From: Glacieibacterium arshaanense
GTDB lineage: Bacteria > Pseudomonadota > Alphaproteobacteria > Sphingomonadales > Sphingomonadaceae
NCBI RefSeq assembly: GCF_004681125.1
Contig: NZ_SIHO01000001.1
Location: 372,001 to 436,000 of the forward strand
Length of the DNA: 64,000 nt
Direction: 5' to 3'
Below, piece after piece: positions 8,488 to 17,600 of this stretch. Under the pieces are notes generated by a model, which did no database searches, was not told the DNA's origin, and saw only the letters and a list, made by a program, of their open reading frames with translations. Each line of letters begins with the position of its first letter. The stretch's first letter is position 1. A program made the translations under genes and the position numbers.

Positions 8488-9696
8488 TCAGGCTTGCTTG
8501 GCGGCTGCGGCGAGTGCCGCGAGGATTTCGGGGCTGATGTTATCGGTGCCCTTGGCGGCGATATGCCCGACAATGCGCGCCCCGACCGCGGCCTGCACCT
8601 GGCCGATAAACTCGGGCCGGTTCTTCGCTGCCCAGTCGATTGAGGCGATGCGGTTATCGTTGAGGTTCTGCAGCCGCGGCATGACATAGCGCGCCAGCAT
8701 CTCGTAGCTGCGGCGCTTGGCATCCCAACTCGCCCAGTTGTGGTCCATCAGCAGGAAGGCGCCGAAGCCGCCCGACTGCGCCTGCAGCCGCTCGATCTGC
8801 GCCACTGCGTCATCGGGTGTGCCGATCACCGCCATGCCGTTGGCGATCAGCGCATCGACGGGGTCCGTGCCGTCATCGGGCGCCAGCGGCAATGCCGCGA
8901 CGTCGCGGAAATAGTGCAGCCAGTTGTGCAGCCCGAACTGGACATCGGCTCGCGCCTGTTCGCGCGTCGCAGCGATATGCATCGGTCCGACCAGCCGCCA
9001 CTGATTGCGGTCCATCGTGTTGCCAGCGGCGCGTGCAGCCTCCTCGGCAATCGCCCAGTTCGACGCCAGCGCGTTGAAGCCGCCCGTCGAGGTGGCGCCG
9101 ATCGACAGCAGCCCCAGCCCGTGCAGCCCCGCCGCCTGCGCACCGGTAGGTGACACCTGCGAAGCGACGGTGATTTCGACCGAAGGCCGGCTGAACGGCG
9201 TCATCTGCAGCCGGGCATCCTTGAGCTCGAACCATTCGGTGCTGGCGCTGACGGTCTCGCCGCGCAGCAGCGGCACCAGCACCGCGAGCGCCTCGTCCAT
9301 GCGGTCGCGCTGCTTGGCGACGGGGATGCCCATCATGAACGCATCCGACGGCAGCGCGCCGGGGCCGACGCCGAACATGACGCGGCCGCGGGTGATGTGA
9401 TCGAGCTGGTTGATGCGGTCCGCCAGCATCAGCGGGTGATGATACGGCAGGCTCGATACGCCGGTGCCGAGGCGGATGTTGCGCGTGCGTTCGGCAACGG
9501 TGGCGATGAACAGTTCGGGGCTGGCGATGAGTTCGAAGCCCGCCGAGTGATGCTCGCCGATCCACGCTTCGTCAAAGCCGAGCTTGTCCATCCACTGGAC
9601 GAGCTCGAGATCGCGCTCGAGGCACAAGGTTGGATTTTCGTCCATGGCATGGAAGGGGGCGATAAAGGCGCCGAAACGCAGCTTGTTGCCGAGCAT
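8488..9696 (-). CDS. LLM-class (luciferase-like) flavin-dependent oxidoreductase
   Basis: This 402-residue protein has the bacterial-luciferase-like fold signature: LRFGAFIAPFH at the N-terminus, DEAWIGEHH, RIRLGTGVSSLPYHHP-like segments and GRVMFGVGPG. Such enzymes use reduced FMN to oxygenate terpenes, alkanes, amines or other small molecules; the substrate cannot be told here. The ATG at 9696 begins the conserved domain (MLGNKLRFG); the longer open frame upstream runs through the promoter region. A 16-base ACGT-cored palindrome lies at 9722-9737, 26 bases upstream of the start, and is probably the operator. Confidence 0.85.
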   Translation of the reverse strand: MLGNKLRFGAFIAPFHAMDENPTLCLERDLELVQWMDKLGFDEAWIGEHHSAGFELIASPELFIATVAERTRNIRLGTGVSSLPYHHPLMLADRINQLDHITRGRVMFGVGPGALPSDAFMMGIPVAKQRDRMDEALAVLVPLLRGETVSASTEWFELKDARLQMTPFSRPSVEITVASQVSPTGAQAAGLHGLGLLSIGATSTGGFNALASNWAIAEEAARAAGNTMDRNQWRLVGPMHIAATREQARADVQFGLHNWLHYFRDVAALPLAPDDGTDPVDALIANGMAVIGTPDDAVAQIERLQAQSGGFGAFLLMDHNWASWDAKRRSYEMLARYVMPRLQNLNDNRIASIDWAAKNRPEFIGQVQAAVGARIVGHIAAKGTDNISPEILAALAAAAKQA

Positions 9697-9721
9697 GTCG
9701 AGTGTCCCAAGGTTATGATTG

Positions 9722-9737
9722 TTGACGTTTACGTTAA
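9722..9737. promoter_or_regulatory. ACGT-cored palindromic operator candidate 1
   Basis: TTGACGTTTACGTTAA is an inverted repeat with one mismatch, lying between the divergent LLM oxidoreductase and PAP2 genes, closer to the former. Related sites occur at 11799-11812 and 40467-40480, each before a redox or lipid catabolism gene. No regulator gene that could own the site is adjacent. Confidence 0.5.
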
Positions 9738-9865
9738 CCGCCACTGCTACCGATGCAACATCAAAGTGCGCAGCTGCTGCAGACCTTCCTCGACAAACGC
9801 CGGCATTTGCGCAAAAGCGTCCCGGCGACTCCCGACCGGCGGCCGCATCCGGAGGAGTATAGTCC

Positions 9866-10411
9866 ATGCAATTTGCCAAGCTTGCCATCGCCGCCGCCAC
9901 GCTGTCACTGGTCAGCGTGCCCGCAGCCGCCGTCACCAACGACCAATGGGACAACGCCGGCACCGCCGTCACCATCGGCCTGATGGCGACCGGCTACGGC
10001 CTGAGCATCGCCAAGGAAGATAATTGGCAGGGTGCCAAGCAGCTGACCTTCGCGCTGGTGGGTTCGGGCGCGACGACCGAATTGCTCAAGCAGCTCGTCC
10101 ACGAAGAACGCCCCAACGGCGAAAACGACCAGTCGTTCCCGAGCGGCCACACCACCATCGCCTTCGCCTCGGCGGGCTTCATGCAGAAGCGCTACGGCTG
10201 GCAGATCGGCCTGCCGGCAACGCTGGCGGCGGCGTTCGTCGGCTTCACGCGCGTGCAGTCGAACAACCACTACATCCAGGATGTCGTTGCCGGCGCGGTG
10301 ATCGGCGAAGTCTGGGCCTGGGTCGTCACCAAGCCGCTCAACGACAATGTCCAGGTGATGCCATGGGGCGACTCGAAGGGCGGCGGCGTTTCGGTCGCGG
10401 CGAAGTTCTGA
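9866..10411 (+). CDS. PAP2-superfamily phosphatase, exported
   Basis: The 181-residue protein opens with a signal peptide (MQFAKLAIAAATLSLVSVPAAA) and carries all three PAP2 phosphatase motifs: KQLVHEERP, FPSGHTT and TRVQSNNHYIQD. It probably dephosphorylates a lipid or lipid pyrophosphate on the periplasmic side. GGAGGAG sits nine bases before the ATG. The gene is convergent with dgkA, whose stop is one base away; a phosphatidate phosphatase next to a diacylglycerol kinase makes phospholipid turnover a sensible setting, though the two are not co-transcribed. Confidence 0.85.
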   Translation: MQFAKLAIAAATLSLVSVPAAAVTNDQWDNAGTAVTIGLMATGYGLSIAKEDNWQGAKQLTFALVGSGATTELLKQLVHEERPNGENDQSFPSGHTTIAFASAGFMQKRYGWQIGLPATLAAAFVGFTRVQSNNHYIQDVVAGAVIGEVWAWVVTKPLNDNVQVMPWGDSKGGGVSVAAKF

Positions 10412-10412
10412 G

Positions 10413-10781
10413 CTAGAATAAACGTCCCTGCATCCACAGGTCGACCGCCAGCGCCAGCGCTACCAGCAGTGCCGTGCCGCTGAGCACCAGCACCGCGCCC
10501 GCGACCATGTCTTTGATGATCTTGATCTCCGGGTGATGCTCGGGGTGCAGGTGGTCGATGACGCCCTCCAGCGCCGAATTGACCAGTTCGAGCGCGAGGA
10601 TCAGCGCCACCACCAGCAGGATCACCGCCCACCACACCGGCGCCGGGCGCAGCAACGCCAGCGCCGCGACCGCGAGCAGCCCCATCACGCAATGCGTGCG
10701 GAAGCTGGCTTCGCGCTGCCACGCTGCCTTCAGCCCCGCCAATGCGAAGCCCATGCGTTCGATGAACGGGCGGTTCTTCAT
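10413..10781 (-). CDS. dgkA: Diacylglycerol kinase
   Basis: This 122-residue integral membrane protein has three transmembrane helices and the prokaryotic DAGK signature ELVNSALEGVIDHL followed by IKDMVAGAV. It phosphorylates diacylglycerol to phosphatidic acid, recycling diacylglycerol released when membrane-derived glycans are made. Length equals the family norm. It is followed upstream by a quinone oxidoreductase gene that ends just before its start (10784), so the two may share a transcript. Confidence 0.92.
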   Translation of the reverse strand: MKNRPFIERMGFALAGLKAAWQREASFRTHCVMGLLAVAALALLRPAPVWWAVILLVVALILALELVNSALEGVIDHLHPEHHPEIKIIKDMVAGAVLVLSGTALLVALALAVDLWMQGRLF

Positions 10782-10783
10782 GC

Positions 10784-11746
10784 TCAGGGGATCAACAGTA
10801 CGCGGCCGACGGCGGCGCGGCTTTCAATATAGGCGTGTGCGGCAGCCGCTTCCGATAGCGGGAAGGTCTTGTCGATGACCAGCTTGATGCTTCCGGCGGC
10901 GGCCTGCGTGAACAGCCCGGCGATCATGTCATGGACGCGGTCAGTCATGATTTCGGCGCCGAGGAACACGCCGCGCAAGGTGCGGTTGCCGCCCATCAAC
11001 GACCCGACATCGACCTTCATCGGCTCGCGCCCGGCGGCACCCACCGAGGCGAGGCGGCCGCGGTAGCCAAGCGAATCGACGCTGCCCTGCAAGGTGCTGC
11101 CGCCGACCGAATCGACGACCACCGCAGCGCCCTTGTTGTCGGTCAGCCGCATGACTTCGGCGGGCACGGCGTGGGTCTTGTAGTTGATGCCGTGGTCGAG
11201 CCCGTAGGCCTTGAGCTTGGCGAGCCGGTCATCGGACGAGGCGGTGGCGATGACGGTGGCGCCGGCGGCCTTCGCCAGCTGGATCGCCGCAATGCCGACG
11301 CCGCTGGCGCCCGCCTGCACCAGCACGGTGTCGCCGGCCTTGAGCTGCCCGGCGTCGAACAGGCATTCATGCGCGGTGCCGAAGGTGACGGGGATGATCG
11401 ACGCCGCAGCAAGGTCCAATCCATCGGGCACAGCCCAAGCATTGCGCGCCGGCACTTCGCGCAATTCGGCGTGGCTGCCCCATCCGTTGACGGTGGCGAC
11501 GCGGTCGCCGAGCTTGTGCGTGGTGACCTCGCTGCCGACTTGCACGACGGTGCCCGATGCCTGATAGCCGACGATGTGCGGACGTGTGACCAGTGGCCCG
11601 CCGAAGCGGTTGAGCGTGTCGCCGCCTTCGATGCTGACGGCTGCGACCTTGATGACGACATTGCGCGGGCCGCATGTGGGATCGGCGACGTCCTCGTAGC
11701 GCAACACCTCGGGACCACCATTTTCGTAATAGACTGCTGCCTTCAT
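10784..11746 (-). CDS. Zinc-independent quinone oxidoreductase (MDR family)
   Basis: The 320-residue protein is a medium-chain dehydrogenase/reductase of the quinone oxidoreductase type: N-terminal GroES-like domain (MKAAVYYENGGPEVL), nucleotide-binding segment VLVQAGASGVGIAAIQLAK at about 145-165, and no structural-zinc Cys cluster. It should use NADPH to reduce quinones or enones in the cytoplasm. It is divergent from a second MDR gene at 11846; a perfect 14-bp palindrome at 11799-11812 lies between them and probably controls one or both. Confidence 0.87.
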   Translation of the reverse strand: MKAAVYYENGGPEVLRYEDVADPTCGPRNVVIKVAAVSIEGGDTLNRFGGPLVTRPHIVGYQASGTVVQVGSEVTTHKLGDRVATVNGWGSHAELREVPARNAWAVPDGLDLAAASIIPVTFGTAHECLFDAGQLKAGDTVLVQAGASGVGIAAIQLAKAAGATVIATASSDDRLAKLKAYGLDHGINYKTHAVPAEVMRLTDNKGAAVVVDSVGGSTLQGSVDSLGYRGRLASVGAAGREPMKVDVGSLMGGNRTLRGVFLGAEIMTDRVHDMIAGLFTQAAAGSIKLVIDKTFPLSEAAAAHAYIESRAAVGRVLLIP

Positions 11747-11798
11747 CGTCGCATCTCCCCATTTGACTGTTGCGCAAAACCCGCGCTTGGTTAAGGCA

Positions 11799-11812
11799 TG
11801 ACGTATACGTCA
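11799..11812. promoter_or_regulatory. ACGT-cored palindromic operator candidate 2
   Basis: TGACGTATACGTCA is a perfect 14-bp palindrome in the 99-base gap between two divergent MDR-family reductase genes, 33 bases before the plus-strand ATG. It shares the TGACGT/ACGTCA half-sites with the candidate at 9722. Confidence 0.55.
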
Positions 11813-11845
11813 ACCAATCAACGAGCAATGCCGGGGAGTCGAACA

Positions 11846-12850
11846 ATGAAGGTCATGCGTCTGCGCAAGCCAGGTGGGCTGGAAAATCTGTACCTTGAAG
11901 ACATCGCGCCGCGCGAACCCGGCGCCGGTGAAATCCGCGTCCGCGTTCACGCCACCTCGCTCAACTATCACGACTATATCGTCGTCAAGGGCGGCATCCC
12001 GACCCCCGATGGCCGCGTCCCGATGAGCGACGGTGCCGGTGTCGTCGAAGCCGTCGGCGAAGGCGTCAGCGAATTCAAGGTCGGCGACTCGGTGGTCAGC
12101 ACCTTCTTCCCGCTATGGTGGACCGGCGAGGCAACGCCCGAATGGATTTCGCAGGTCCCCGGCGACCGCAGCGACGGTTTCGCCAGCCAGACGGTGACGA
12201 TGGCCGCCAAGGCCTTCACGCATCCGCCCAAGGGCTACAGCCATGCCGAAGCGGCGACGCTGACCTGCGCCGGGCTGACGGCGTGGCGCGCGCTGGTCGT
12301 CGACGGCCAGATCAAGCCCGGCGCGACGGTGCTGGTGCAGGGCACCGGCGGCGTGTCGATCTTCGCGTTGCAGTTCGCCAAGGCGCTCGGTGCGACGGTC
12401 ATCGCCACTTCGTCGTCGGATGAAAAGCTCGAACGCCTCAAGAAGATGGGCGCTGACCACCTGATCAACTACAAGTCGACGCCCGATTGGGGCGTGGCGG
12501 CACGCGCCTTCACCGGCGGTCGCGGTGTCGACCATGTCGTCGAAATCGGCGGCGCCGGCACAATGAACCAGTCGATCATGGCCACGCGCATGGGTGGCCA
12601 CATCGCGCTGATCGGCGTTCTTGCTGGCTTCGCGGGGCCGGTGAACACCGCCGCAATAATGGGCAACCAGCTCCGCGTGCAGGGGCTGTTCGTCGGCAAC
12701 CGCGAACATCAGCAGGACATGATCCGTTCGATCGACGTGTCGGGCATCAAGCCGGTGATCGACTGCTCGTTCCCATTGGAAGGTCTCGCCGACGCGTTCC
12801 GCAAGCAGGAATCGGGCACGCACTTCGGCAAGATCTGCGTCGAGTATTAA
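11846..12850 (+). CDS. NAD(P)-dependent alcohol dehydrogenase / enone reductase (MDR family)
   Basis: This 334-residue MDR protein begins MKVMRLRKPGGLENL, has the cofactor motif VLVQGTGGVSIFALQFAK near residue 165 and ends KICVEY. The zinc-binding Cys cluster of classical alcohol dehydrogenases is not apparent, so it is nearer to the quinone/enone reductase side. I chose ATG 11846, preceded by GGGGAG; the open frame from 11798 would read through the operator. Acyl-CoA dehydrogenases follow on the same strand, 45 bases later, so a role in a degradative pathway is likely. Confidence 0.85.
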   Translation: MKVMRLRKPGGLENLYLEDIAPREPGAGEIRVRVHATSLNYHDYIVVKGGIPTPDGRVPMSDGAGVVEAVGEGVSEFKVGDSVVSTFFPLWWTGEATPEWISQVPGDRSDGFASQTVTMAAKAFTHPPKGYSHAEAATLTCAGLTAWRALVVDGQIKPGATVLVQGTGGVSIFALQFAKALGATVIATSSSDEKLERLKKMGADHLINYKSTPDWGVAARAFTGGRGVDHVVEIGGAGTMNQSIMATRMGGHIALIGVLAGFAGPVNTAAIMGNQLRVQGLFVGNREHQQDMIRSIDVSGIKPVIDCSFPLEGLADAFRKQESGTHFGKICVEY

Positions 12851-12895
12851 GCGTGACGTCGTTGCGCGCACGCGCATTGGGGCTATCGTAGCAGC

Positions 12896-14032
12896 ATGTC
12901 GATCTTCGCCGCCCCGTTACCCGTTTTGCCCGATGTCGGGGACCTGCGCGACCGCGTGCGAGCGCTGGTCGCCGCGACGGTTCCGGGCAACCCCGCAGCG
13001 CACCGCGCCAATTGCTGGGCGGTTGCCGACGAAGGCTTCAGCCGCGCCGCCGGTGCCGCCGGGCTGATCGGCATGATCTGGCCCGAACGCTACGGTGGCC
13101 ACGCCCGCGCGCCGCTCGAACGCTATGTCGTGCTCGAGGAGTTGCTGGCGGCGGGCGCGCCGGTCGCGGCACACTGGATTGCCGACCGCCAGACCGGCCC
13201 GCTGCTGCTGCGCCATGGCACCGAGGAACAGAAGCTCAAGCTGCTGCCGGCGATGGCGCGCGGCGAGCTTTATGCCTGCATCGGCATGAGCGAGCCCGGC
13301 GCCGGCTCCGACCTTGCATCGGTGCGGACGCGGGCGGAGCGCACCAAGGACGGCTGGCGCGTCAACGGCCAGAAGCTGTGGACCAGCGGCGCGCACCGCG
13401 CCCACATCATGATCGCGCTGGTGCGGACCGATCCTGAATCGACGCGCAATGCCGGGCTGAGCCAGTTGCTGGTGACTATGGACACGCCGGGCATCACCGT
13501 GCGGCCGGTCATCGACCTGACCGGCGCGCACGACTTCAACGAGGTGTTCTTCGACGACGTGTTGCTGCCGCATGATGCGCTGATCGGCAAGGAGGGCGAG
13601 GGCTGGAAACAGGTCACCGCCGAACTGTCGCTCGAACGCTCGGGTCCCGAACGCTATCTGTCGAGCTATGCGCTGTTCGTCGAACTTATGCGCTGGGCCG
13701 GTCCCGAACCCGATGCGGCGGTCGCTGCACTGATCGGGCGCACCGCAGCCGAGCTGTGGACGCTGCGCCGCATGTCATGGGCGGTCGCGGCGAAGCTGGC
13801 GGGCGGCGAGGATCCGGCGCTTGAGGCGGCGATGGTCAAGGACCTCGGCAACAGTTTCGAGCAGGCGCTGCCGCCGGCGGTGCAGGCGCTGGCTGAAATC
13901 GATCCGGCGGGCGCGCCCGAACTGGCGGCGGTGTTGGCGCAACTGTTGATGGTGTCTCCGAGCTTCTCGCTGCGCGGCGGCACGCGCGAGATCTTGCGTG
14001 GCATCATTGCGCGGGGATTGGGCCTGAGATGA
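12896..14032 (+). CDS. Acyl-CoA dehydrogenase (large partner of a pair)
   Basis: The 378-residue flavoprotein has the acyl-CoA dehydrogenase layout: alpha-helical N-terminus, central YACIGMSEPGAGSDLASV and GQKLWTSGAH segments that bind FAD, and the C-terminal GGTREILRGIIARGLG. It would introduce a trans-2 double bond into an acyl-CoA. A second, shorter acyl-CoA dehydrogenase follows after ten bases, an arrangement typical of heteromeric enzymes acting on steroid or terpenoid side chains; that substrate class is inferred from family habit only. No clear ribosome site precedes the ATG. Confidence 0.88.
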   Translation: MSIFAAPLPVLPDVGDLRDRVRALVAATVPGNPAAHRANCWAVADEGFSRAAGAAGLIGMIWPERYGGHARAPLERYVVLEELLAAGAPVAAHWIADRQTGPLLLRHGTEEQKLKLLPAMARGELYACIGMSEPGAGSDLASVRTRAERTKDGWRVNGQKLWTSGAHRAHIMIALVRTDPESTRNAGLSQLLVTMDTPGITVRPVIDLTGAHDFNEVFFDDVLLPHDALIGKEGEGWKQVTAELSLERSGPERYLSSYALFVELMRWAGPEPDAAVAALIGRTAAELWTLRRMSWAVAAKLAGGEDPALEAAMVKDLGNSFEQALPPAVQALAEIDPAGAPELAAVLAQLLMVSPSFSLRGGTREILRGIIARGLGLR

Positions 14033-14042
14033 GCAAGACGCG

Positions 14043-15038
14043 ATGAGCGACAATCGTGACATGGTGGTCGATACCGCGGCGCGGCTGTTTGCGGCGCTCG
14101 GCAGTGATTATGCGACCAACATTGCCGAGGTTGAGGCTGCCGGGTTGACCGACCTGCTGCTGCCCGCCGATGACGGCGGGTTCGGCGGTGACTGGGGCGA
14201 TGCTGCGGCGGTGCTGGCGCTGGCCGGCGCGCATGCCGTGGCGCTGCCGCTCGGCGAGGTTATGCTGGCACGACGGCTGGCGGCGGCTGGCGGGCTTTCG
14301 CTCAATGGCCGACTGACGATTGCCGGTGCGACACAGGGCCGGCTGACCGGCGACAGCTTCACCGGGACATTGTCGCAAGTGCCCTGGGGCCTCGAAGCCG
14401 ATGCAGTGCTCGCCGAGGCCGATGGCCGCTTGCTGCGGCTGGCGGTGGCCGACGCGCGCGCGGCCCGCGCCATCAACCCGGCGGGCGAGCCGCGCGACAC
14501 GCTGGTTTTCGAGCGTGCCCCGGCAACAAGCGCCTCCGAGGCCGGCCTGTTCGCGCAAGGCGCCTTGCTGCGCGTGCTGCAATCGGCAGGCGCGCTCGAT
14601 GCGGCGCTCAAGCTGTCGGTCGACTACGTCAACGGCCGCCAGCAGTTCGGTCGCGCGCTCGCCGCATTCCAGGCGGTGCAGCAGCTGCTCAGCCAGTTCG
14701 CCGTCGAGGTGGCTGCCGTGCGTGCCGCTGCGGCCGGAGCGTGCGAAGCTGCCGATGCCGGCGATGCAGCGTTTGAGATTGGTGCGGCCAAGCTGCGTAC
14801 CAACATCGCCATCGGCGTCGGCACCGCGGCGGCGCATCAGGTCCATGGCGCCATCGGCTTCACGCAGGACTATAGCCTGCACCCGCTGACGCGACGGCTG
14901 TGGAGCTGGCGCAGCGAGTTCGGCAACGACGCCTATTGGGCGGTGCGGCTCGGGCATGAAATCACTGCCCAGGGCGCCGATGCCTTCTGGCCGCAAGTTG
15001 TGGCGCGTACCGACAGGCTCAACCGGCGCGCTTCGTGA
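14043..15038 (+). CDS. Acyl-CoA dehydrogenase, divergent partner subunit
   Basis: This 331-residue member lacks the strong central EPGAGSD-type motif of its neighbour but keeps the C-terminal acyl-CoA dehydrogenase region (DYVNGRQQFGRALAAFQAVQ, HQVHGAIGFTQDYSLHPLTRRLW). Proteins like this commonly form alpha2-beta2 complexes with a canonical partner that binds FAD. It starts ten bases after the preceding acyl-CoA dehydrogenase and is very likely its second subunit. Cytoplasmic; substrate unknown. Confidence 0.85.
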   Translation: MSDNRDMVVDTAARLFAALGSDYATNIAEVEAAGLTDLLLPADDGGFGGDWGDAAAVLALAGAHAVALPLGEVMLARRLAAAGGLSLNGRLTIAGATQGRLTGDSFTGTLSQVPWGLEADAVLAEADGRLLRLAVADARAARAINPAGEPRDTLVFERAPATSASEAGLFAQGALLRVLQSAGALDAALKLSVDYVNGRQQFGRALAAFQAVQQLLSQFAVEVAAVRAAAAGACEAADAGDAAFEIGAAKLRTNIAIGVGTAAAHQVHGAIGFTQDYSLHPLTRRLWSWRSEFGNDAYWAVRLGHEITAQGADAFWPQVVARTDRLNRRAS

Positions 15039-15085
15039 GTCACAGCGCGGCGGCAAGGTTCGACATCGACTGACGGAGGCGGGGC

Positions 15086-15898
15086 ATGGAGGTCGGCACC
15101 TATTTCGGCGTTGGCGAGGAATGGTTGGCGCTCGCCGCCATCGCGCTGTTCTTCCTGGCGATGATCCTCTGCCTCGAGTTCGGGCGCCGGCTCGGCCAGC
15201 GCGCGCGCGGCCGTCAGGATGACGGCCCGGTCGGCGTCGCGACGATCGATGCCGCTTTGTTTGCCCTGCTCGGCCTGCTGATCGCCTTCACCTTTTCGGG
15301 CGCCGCGGCGCGTTTCGAAGGGCGCCGCGAGCTCATCCGCGACGAAGCCAACGCCATCGGCACCGCCTATTTGCGCGTCGATCTGGTCAACGCGGGCGCG
15401 CAGCCGGTGCTGCGGCAGAACTTCCGCGACTATGTCGATGCGCGGCTGAGCGTCTATGCGCACGTCACCGATCCAGTCTCGACACGCGCGGCCGTCGCGA
15501 AGGTCGGGCAGTTGCAAGCCACGCTGTGGCGCAACGCGGTCGCGGCCGCGGGCGCGACACCGGGGCCGCAAGCGTCAACGGTGCTGCTGCCGGCGATCAA
15601 CGCGATGTTCGACATGGCGACGACGCGCATGGTCGCAGCCCAGGCGCACCCGCCCAGGGTGATCTATTTCATGCTCGGCTTCCTCGCGCTGGCCTGCTCG
15701 ATGACCGCGGGGTTCGGCATGGCCAACGGCAACCGCAAGCGCGAGTGGCTGCACGTGATGGCGTTCTCGACGTCGATTGCGATGACACTCTACGTCATCA
15801 TCGACCTCGAATATCCGCGCGTCGGCCTGTTCACCATCAGCCACGCTGACCAGATTCTGATCGACGTCCGCAACAGCATGGGTACTGCGCCGCGCTGA
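15086..15898 (+). CDS. Integral membrane protein, DUF4239/bestrophin-like
   Basis: The 270-residue protein has two N-terminal transmembrane segments (about residues 14-32 and 55-72) and two near the C-terminus (about 195-215 and 222-240), with a soluble helical middle containing RRELIRDEANAIGTAYLR. That conserved phrase and the arrangement match the DUF4239 (bestrophin-like) membrane proteins, whose function is unknown; an ion-channel role has been suggested for the family by resemblance only. GGAGGCGGGGC precedes the ATG. It ends three bases from the convergent OmpA-like gene. Confidence 0.7.
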   Translation: MEVGTYFGVGEEWLALAAIALFFLAMILCLEFGRRLGQRARGRQDDGPVGVATIDAALFALLGLLIAFTFSGAAARFEGRRELIRDEANAIGTAYLRVDLVNAGAQPVLRQNFRDYVDARLSVYAHVTDPVSTRAAVAKVGQLQATLWRNAVAAAGATPGPQASTVLLPAINAMFDMATTRMVAAQAHPPRVIYFMLGFLALACSMTAGFGMANGNRKREWLHVMAFSTSIAMTLYVIIDLEYPRVGLFTISHADQILIDVRNSMGTAPR

Positions 15899-15901
15899 GC
15901 G

Positions 15902-16477
15902 CTACTTCATGCGCAGGATGATCTCGATGCGGCGGTTGGCCTGGCGCCCGGCGGCGGTCGTGTTGGGCTTGACCGGCTGGTATTGCGAATAGCCCGTCGC
16001 CGCGAGGTTGACCGGCGGCACGCCCTTGTCCTGCAGATATTTGACGACCGAGGTGGCGCGCGCCGTCGACAGGTCCCAGTTGGTCGGGAAGCGCGCGATG
16101 ATGCTCGGGCCGATTGGCTGATCGTCGGTATGGCCTTCGATGATGATCCACTTGCCGGTCTGCGCGGCCAGCGTCGGGATGGCCTTGTCGAGCACCGCGC
16201 GGCCCTTGGGGTGGAGTTCGGCGCTGCCCGAGGCGAACAACACCTGGTCGACCAGTGTAACCACCAGCCGATCGTTGAGTTGCTGGATGGTGACCTGCTT
16301 GTCGGCGATTTCGGCCGCCAGTTGCTTGTTGAGTTCGGCATTCTGGGCGCTGAGGTTCTGCGCCGCAGCAGTTGCGGCGACCTGGCTGTTGTATCTTGTC
16401 TGGCTGACACAGCCGCCGAGCAGCGCGAACGCGACAAGAGGCACAATGGCAGCAGTATGCGTGAGGGCAGGGCGCAT
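15902..16477 (-). CDS. OmpA-family peptidoglycan-binding lipoprotein
   Basis: This 191-residue protein has a lipoprotein signal ending in FALLGGC (Cys about 23), a short coiled-coil-like region (AAAQNLSAQNAELNKQLAAEI) and a C-terminal OmpA/MotB domain with the VLFASGSAELHPKGRAVLD and EGHTDDQPIG motifs and the closing ANRRIEIILR. It probably links the outer membrane to peptidoglycan. I used ATG 16477, with GAAGGAGT nine bases upstream, rather than the longer open frame to 16606, which lacks a signal peptide at its start. Confidence 0.88.
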   Translation of the reverse strand: MRPALTHTAAIVPLVAFALLGGCVSQTRYNSQVAATAAAQNLSAQNAELNKQLAAEIADKQVTIQQLNDRLVVTLVDQVLFASGSAELHPKGRAVLDKAIPTLAAQTGKWIIIEGHTDDQPIGPSIIARFPTNWDLSTARATSVVKYLQDKGVPPVNLAATGYSQYQPVKPNTTAAGRQANRRIEIILRMK

Positions 16478-16729
16478 GGCAGGGACTCCTTCGGCACTGT
16501 TGGTCAGGGCGGTAGCGTATCGGTGGCGGTAAGGGCGGCAAGCTGTTGGCGGCAGCACGGGCGCCGGGCGCGGCAGACTGTTGCGGTAATGTCGCTTTTG
16601 GCGCAAAATACCTGTGTCCCTGCGAGTTTTGCTTGAGTTGGCAATGGTCGCCGTGGGATAGGCAGTCCTGACATTGCGCCGCTACATGCTGGCGCATGGA
16701 CAGTTGAACTCAGGGCGAAGGAATATTTG

Positions 16730-17572
16730 ATGACTGTGGGTTTTTCGAAGCGTGCGTTCGCCGGGCTTGCCGGCCTTGGCATGGCGATGGCTGCACAGGC
16801 CGCCCACGCCGAAGTTGATCCGAGCTACGGCGGTCAGGGTACCGACAAGTTCACGCTGAGCGCCGGCTGGGTGTTCACCGATCTCGGCGGCAGCATCGGC
16901 CTCAACGGCACGACAACCGATGGCACCGATGTCGGTTTCAATCCTGATGGTAGCGGCGCCAGCACCAGCTCGTTCCTGGCTTCGGCCAACTGGCGCGTCG
17001 CCAACCGTCACCGCGTTTCGCTGCTGTGGTATCAGACCAAGCGCGACACCAGCTACACGACGCAGAACGACATCCAGATCGGCAATGAGTTCATCCCGGC
17101 CGGTGCATCGGCGTCGATCGAACTGAAGAACAACTATTTCTTCGGCACGTATCGCTACTCGTTCATCAAGAAGGACAATCTCGAACTCGCCGGCTTGCTC
17201 GGCCTTTATGGTTCGAACGTGAAGTTCAACTTCGCGGCGTCGGCCTATCCGGGCAACCCGACGCGCAGCTTCTCGACCAGCGAAGGCACCACGCTGCCGC
17301 TGCCGGTCGTCGGTGGTTCGTTCGACTGGTATCTCAGCCCGCGCTGGACGGCAGGCACCAGCCTGTCGGGCATGAAGGCCAAGATTGGCGACATCGACGG
17401 CTCGATCTGGGTGCTGACCGCCTCGACCGATTATATGCTGTTCCACAACTTCGGCGTCGGTCTGTCCTATCTGCACACCAACATCGACGTTGGCGTCACC
17501 AAGACCAGCTTTGACGGCAACGTCAACATCAAGACCAACAGCTTCCTGATCTACGGCGTCGTCAAGTTCTGA
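16730..17572 (+). CDS. Outer-membrane beta-barrel protein
   Basis: The 280-residue protein has a signal peptide (MTVGFSKRAFAGLAGLGMAM, cleavage after AAHA) and alternating amphipathic strands rich in Tyr, Phe, Gly and Asn, and it ends in Phe (YGVVKF), the usual C-terminal signature for outer-membrane assembly. I see no resemblance strong enough to name a transported substrate. GAAGGAA precedes the ATG. An intrinsic terminator follows 28 bases after the stop, so this is probably a single-gene transcript. Confidence 0.75.
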   Translation: MTVGFSKRAFAGLAGLGMAMAAQAAHAEVDPSYGGQGTDKFTLSAGWVFTDLGGSIGLNGTTTDGTDVGFNPDGSGASTSSFLASANWRVANRHRVSLLWYQTKRDTSYTTQNDIQIGNEFIPAGASASIELKNNYFFGTYRYSFIKKDNLELAGLLGLYGSNVKFNFAASAYPGNPTRSFSTSEGTTLPLPVVGGSFDWYLSPRWTAGTSLSGMKAKIGDIDGSIWVLTASTDYMLFHNFGVGLSYLHTNIDVGVTKTSFDGNVNIKTNSFLIYGVVKF

Positions 17573-17600
17573 CGACAGCGTAGCAGGGTTGAAAGGCACG

